From Treponema vincentii (GTDB lineage: Bacteria; Spirochaetota; Spirochaetia; Treponematales; Treponemataceae), in NCBI RefSeq assembly GCF_010365865.1, contig NZ_CP048020.1, positions 620,001-684,000 on the forward strand: 64,000 nt of DNA, written 5' to 3'. Below are positions 60,435-64,000 of this stretch, piece by piece. Each line of letters starts with the position of its first letter. Within the stretch, counting starts at the first letter, position 1. Made by a program: the position numbers and the translations under genes. The notes beneath the pieces were generated by a model. The model made no database searches. It had not been told where the DNA came from and saw nothing but the letters and a program-made list of their open reading frames with translations.

Positions 60435-62312
60435 ATGTCTACATTTGCTTCGATTGAATTGGGAAAACGCAGTTTTTTTGCACACCAGCAGTCTATTCAA
60501 ACAGCCGGTCATAACATATCGAACTCATCCACGGAAGGATATACCCGTCAGCGTGTTCAGCTTGATTCTTACGAGCCGCTGTACCGTCCCGATCTTTCAC
60601 GGGCGGAAACTCCCGGACAAATCGGACAGGGTGTTGCTGTCAGCTCCATTACCCGCCTGCGCGACGAGTTATTGGATCAGCGGATTGTCGCCCAAACCGA
60701 TAAGCAGGGATACTGGGAGACACGCGATTCCTACATCTATATGCTGGAACAGCTGTATAACGAGCCGGAGGATACTTCCGTACGGACACGGCTCGATCAA
60801 TTTTGGGATTCATGGCAGGAGCTGTCAGTCTATCCCGAATCGACGGCGGCGCGCAGTGCGGTTGCAACCCGCGCAAAAACGCTGACCGATGCCGTGCACC
60901 ACCAGTATCGGGGATTGCAGGGCATCCGCGATATGATCAACGGCGACATTGAAGCGCGGGTTAAGCAGGTAAACTCCTTTACCCGGCAGATTGCGGCGCT
61001 CAATGAAGAAATCGTAAAAGTCAAAGCGATGGGCGATAATCCCAACGACTTGATGGATAAGCGCGATGTTTTAACCGAAAAACTTGCCGACCTTATCTCC
61101 ATCTCTGTAGAGAAGGTAGATGCCGACGAATCCTATATCATTTATTCGGATGGTATGGAGTTGGTACAGGGGCGAACATTCCGTACTTTCGGGCTTAAAA
61201 GCGGTACCGCAAACGAAGGGTATGCCAATGTCGTATGGGAAGACTCCGGCAATCTTGCACACTTCGGCGGCGGCAGGCTGGCTGCTCTTATCGAACTGCG
61301 CGACGGAGATGTCCGCGACGAAATCAATAAACTCGATACAATGGCGATGAACTTTGTCGACCTGGTTAACGACATTCATCGCAATGCAATGGGCTTAAAC
61401 GGAAAAACCGGTATTGATTTTTTCAAAGAACAATATTTTATCAACAATACGGTCGGTAATTTCGACCGGAACGGCGACGGTGAATATGATTCTTCATATA
61501 TCTTCCGTTTGACCGGCGCATATAGTCTTGATCCGCGCGAACAAATCGGATTGGAAGGGACGATCACCCTTTCCGCAGGAACGGGAACGGTTCAAGTACC
61601 CTACGCTTCCACCGATATGGTCGCCGACCTTGTAGACCGCATCAATCGTTCCGGGGCAGAAGTCGTCGCGTATCTCGACCAAAACAACAAACTCGTGCTC
61701 AAGGGGACGGCGGCGCAGGATACCGAAAATCCCGACTTTGTTATCAGACACGTTGAAGATTCAGGACGCTTTTTAGCGGGATACGCCGGTGTGCTTACCG
61801 GCAGCGGTGCAGAAAACGCCTACGACTGGCAGCAGCCCGATGCGGTGAACGTACTGTCGCAGGAAGGCGCACAGTATGCCGTTTCCCCCATTGCGCACCC
61901 CTCCGGCTGGATGGAAATCAATCCGGTTGTGGTAAGCGATTTACAGAATATCGCCGCCGGTTACCCCAGTCCTGAAGGTATCCCCTACCCCGGAGACAAC
62001 CGCGCTGCCGTCGCGATCGCGAAGATACGGAATACGCCGGTTATGGTCGGCAACACTCGCACCTTCGATGAATTCTTCGCCGAAGCTGTTACCGATATGG
62101 GCTTAAAGGGTGAACAGTCCGAGCTTGCGTTGAATACGCAAACCGCTATCGGCAAGGAACTCCGTGATATGCGCGACTCGATTTCCGGTGTCAACATCGA
62201 CGAAGAATTGGCGGATATTATTAAATTCCAGCACGGCTACAATGCGACTGCTCGTTTTGTCGCTACCGTCAACGAGATGCTCGATACCATTATCAACAGA
62301 ATGGGTGTCTAA
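60435..62312 (+). CDS. flgK: Flagellar hook-associated protein 1
   Basis: A 625-residue hook–filament junction protein of the periplasmic flagellum. GGGAG lies six bases before the ATG at 60435. The conserved N-terminus (STFASIELGKRSFFAHQQSIQTAGHNISNSSTEGYTRQRV) and the C-terminal helix (IDEELADIIKFQHGYNATARFVATVNEMLDTIINRMGV) form the polymerisation D0 domain. The middle is variable, as usual. It is part of flgN-flgK-flgL-fliW. Confidence 0.96.
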   Translation: MSTFASIELGKRSFFAHQQSIQTAGHNISNSSTEGYTRQRVQLDSYEPLYRPDLSRAETPGQIGQGVAVSSITRLRDELLDQRIVAQTDKQGYWETRDSYIYMLEQLYNEPEDTSVRTRLDQFWDSWQELSVYPESTAARSAVATRAKTLTDAVHHQYRGLQGIRDMINGDIEARVKQVNSFTRQIAALNEEIVKVKAMGDNPNDLMDKRDVLTEKLADLISISVEKVDADESYIIYSDGMELVQGRTFRTFGLKSGTANEGYANVVWEDSGNLAHFGGGRLAALIELRDGDVRDEINKLDTMAMNFVDLVNDIHRNAMGLNGKTGIDFFKEQYFINNTVGNFDRNGDGEYDSSYIFRLTGAYSLDPREQIGLEGTITLSAGTGTVQVPYASTDMVADLVDRINRSGAEVVAYLDQNNKLVLKGTAAQDTENPDFVIRHVEDSGRFLAGYAGVLTGSGAENAYDWQQPDAVNVLSQEGAQYAVSPIAHPSGWMEINPVVVSDLQNIAAGYPSPEGIPYPGDNRAAVAIAKIRNTPVMVGNTRTFDEFFAEAVTDMGLKGEQSELALNTQTAIGKELRDMRDSISGVNIDEELADIIKFQHGYNATARFVATVNEMLDTIINRMGV

Positions 62313-62317
62313 GTGAC

Positions 62318-62542
62318 GGTAAATGTATCAGGGAAAAGCTCATCAAAGCGGCAGAATAATAGAGGCAGGGCAACCATTTGAGCCATCTTCAACTGCTGTA
62401 CATCCGTGTACATCAGTTGAAGGCGAGTTTTGTGGGTGCACAAAACGTCGCTGCTGTATGGAACCACTGCCGTCCATGGCAGTTCCAATTGAACAGCCTC
62501 TATTATTCTGCGGGGATCATAGAAATTCCTGATACATTTGCC
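62318..62542. repeat. Cloverleaf-type nested palindrome between flgK and flgL
   Basis: The outer stem is GGTAAATGTATCAGG (62318-62332) with CCTGATACATTTGCC (62528-62542). The second stem is GCAGAATAATAGAGGC (62351-62366) with GCCTCTATTATTCTGC (62496-62511). Three inner hairpins follow in order: 62387-62422 with loop ATCCGT, 62423-62451, and 62460-62486 with loop GTCCAT. It fills the gap between the flgK stop and the flgL ribosome site. Confidence 0.92.
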
Positions 62543-62555
62543 GAAAGGAGTAAGT

Positions 62556-63800
62556 ATGCAACGGATTAGTTCAAATATGCAGCATTCGGATAGCAGCTAT
62601 TCGGTGCGGAGGCAGGAAAGTAGGCTGCACAAGGTAAACAGTCAACTCAGTACTCAGCGGCGTATTCAGCAGCTTCGTGATGATCCTGTTGCGGCTGGAC
62701 ACTCGGTACGCTATAAATCGCTTCTGGCACGGCTTGACCGCTTTGAAAAAAATGCCAAGACGCTCAACGACCAATATAAGGTTGCGGAGGCGCCGATGCA
62801 GAGTGCGCTCAATATTATGCAGCGGCTCCGCGAACTTTCCGTAGCGGGTGCAACCGGTACCTATACTGCTTCGGATCTTAAAAAGATGGCGCCGGAAGTA
62901 GATGAGCTGTTATACGAGCTTGTTCAAACAGCGAACAGTTTTAGCGCGGACGGCACCCGTCTCTTTGCCGGTACGAAAAGTTTTACCGAACCTTTTGAGA
63001 TTGTGATGGGCGATATCGATGGCGCCGGTTCCGCCGTTATTACCAATGTACGGTACAACGGTTCCATCGACACTAAACAGGTGGAAAGCGATGAGCTTTC
63101 GTTTATGGAGGCAAATCAGGCAGGGAACCGTATCTTCTGGGCGGAACGGCAAACGCTCTTTTCTGCAACCGATGCACGGAACTTTATCGTACAGCAGGAC
63201 AGTGCCATCGAGGTAGACGGCGTTACTATCCCGCTCATCGCAGGCGATAACGTCTATGCAATTATGTCTAAGATCAACAGCTCAGGCGCAGCGGTTAAGG
63301 CTTCGCTCGACCCTGTTACCAACGGTATGAATATCGAAACCACCGATGCACGGCAGCTCTGGCTGCGCGATACCGGAGAGGGAAACGTACTTGCCTCGCT
63401 CGGCATTGTGAAACCTCAGCAGCGGCCGCCGTACAACCTTGCCGATTCGGTGCGCGTTTCCGGCGGTTCGCTTTTTGATGCGGTAATCGCGATGCGTAAT
63501 GCGATGTATGCAGGCGACCATGAATCGCTCGGCGGCAAAGTACTCGGCAGTGTGGACGGGGCTATCGACAACCTCGCAGCGCGGCTTGCGGAAAACGGTT
63601 CCCGCTATGAACGCGCGGAAGCGGCGCTCGCCCGTTTGAATATGCAGATACCGAACGTAACGGGAGCGGAATCCCGCGAAGCCGATTTGGATTTGACACA
63701 AGCGATTTCCGATCTTAAAATGTATGAGTATACTCATCAAGCATCGTTAAGCACGGTCGGCAATTTATATAAAAACACGCTGCTCAATTATTTAAGATAA
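62556..63800 (+). CDS. flgL: Flagellar hook-associated protein 3
   Basis: A 414-residue junction protein. AAAGGAG precedes the ATG at 62556. The N-terminal helix (QRISSNMQHSDSSYSVRRQESRLHKVNSQLSTQRRIQQLRDDPVAAGHSVRYKSLL) and the C-terminal helix (LDLTQAISDLKMYEYTHQASLSTVGNLYKNTLLNYLR) are typical of FlgL/flagellin-fold D0-D1 domains. It caps the hook for filament assembly. Confidence 0.96.
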   Translation: MQRISSNMQHSDSSYSVRRQESRLHKVNSQLSTQRRIQQLRDDPVAAGHSVRYKSLLARLDRFEKNAKTLNDQYKVAEAPMQSALNIMQRLRELSVAGATGTYTASDLKKMAPEVDELLYELVQTANSFSADGTRLFAGTKSFTEPFEIVMGDIDGAGSAVITNVRYNGSIDTKQVESDELSFMEANQAGNRIFWAERQTLFSATDARNFIVQQDSAIEVDGVTIPLIAGDNVYAIMSKINSSGAAVKASLDPVTNGMNIETTDARQLWLRDTGEGNVLASLGIVKPQQRPPYNLADSVRVSGGSLFDAVIAMRNAMYAGDHESLGGKVLGSVDGAIDNLAARLAENGSRYERAEAALARLNMQIPNVTGAESREADLDLTQAISDLKMYEYTHQASLSTVGNLYKNTLLNYLR

Positions 63801-63806
63801 CAAGGT

Positions 63807-63840
63807 AACCTGTTCCGAAACGGAAGTTTCCGAACAGGTT
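63807..63840. repeat. Hairpin between flgL and fliW
   Basis: AACCTGTTC/GAACAGGTT and GAAAC/GTTTC form one nearly perfect stem. It has no T run, so it may be a processing or attenuation element rather than a terminator. A related hairpin lies at 19786-19819. Confidence 0.65.
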
Positions 63841-63870
63841 TAACGGTGACAAAAGAAAGGGAGTTTTAGT

Positions 63871-64000
63871 ATGGAAATAAAAACGAAGGCGTTGGGTACG
63901 GTTCAGATTGAAGAAGATCAGATCATCACCCTGTCTGAAGGTTTTTACGGATTTAAAAAATATCATCGCTTTGCCTTGCTCGATGCAAAGCAAAAGCCGT
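63871..64000 (+). CDS. fliW: Flagellar assembly factor FliW, 5' part
   Basis: Forty-three residues are visible before the window ends. The start [38 protein letters not shown] matches FliW (typically I.F..GL.GFE....F.L). FliW binds flagellin and the regulator CsrA to time flagellin translation. AAAGGGAG precedes the ATG. csrA is usually the next gene but lies outside the window. Confidence 0.93.
   Translation, partial: MEIKTKALGTVQIEEDQIITLSEGFYGFKKYHRFALLDAKQKP

Noticed and set aside
60445-60885. Plus-strand ORF of 146 codons
   Set aside because: It is entirely inside flgK in another frame, without a ribosome site.

Overview
The window looks like the chromosome of an oral-type Treponema (spirochaete). 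The support is a cytidylate kinase–ribosomal protein S1 fusion, an oxygen-binding di-iron protein beside a sensorless chemoreceptor, BspA-type leucine-rich repeats, the flgN-flgK-flgL-fliW run, and an integron whose integrase gene faces its cassettes, the arrangement known from T. denticola. The exact species cannot be told from the sequence alone. Core genes have moderate GC. The cassette regions are strikingly AT-rich.

Layout. 1-1071: the end of an unidentified gene, a small coiled-coil protein and an ArsC/Spx-like protein. 1091-11805: integron cassettes, nearly all genes on the minus strand and separated by attC sites, entered at the far end by an IS256-type element with an intact 8-bp target duplication. 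This stretch contains two attI/intI 3'-end modules (5222-5668 and 11030-11805); the second keeps the whole integrase catalytic domain. 11860-12703: a block of nested palindromic repeats. 12695-21484: lon, parAB, a DUF2974 hydrolase, a sodium/solute symporter and rny. 21773-27535: a second cassette array ending in a third attI module that keeps only a trace of intI. 27877-34813: ackA, an LRR lipoprotein, a lone higBA cassette with its attC on the opposite strand, more palindromic repeats, a GNAT acetyltransferase, serS and secG. 34942-47969: a sensor diguanylate cyclase, an EF-G paralogue, pfkA, hisS-cmk/rpsA, an AAA+ regulator without GAFTGA, a TPR protein and a lipoprotein. 48037-51881: a chemoreceptor, then a soluble receptor with its ODP oxygen sensor. 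52140-59343: an MMPL transporter, a LolA-like protein and an outer-membrane barrel protein that probably act together, then a lipoprotein. 59770-64000: flgN, flgK, flgL and the start of fliW.

Two themes stand out. First, the integron is broken into three attI-led segments. It carries five toxin-antitoxin loci (VapBC, MntA/HepT, YefM/YoeB, MazEF and, apart from the rest, HigBA). Three of these are damaged by frameshifts or truncation while neighbouring core genes are intact. Second, a family of multi-branched palindromic repeats lies between genes (lon, GNAT, flgN/flgK/flgL). Copies differ in sequence, but many differences are compensatory across the stems, and the hairpin loops share a TCC-containing hexamer. 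This covariation suggests a structure under selection and is the best candidate for an undescribed element here.
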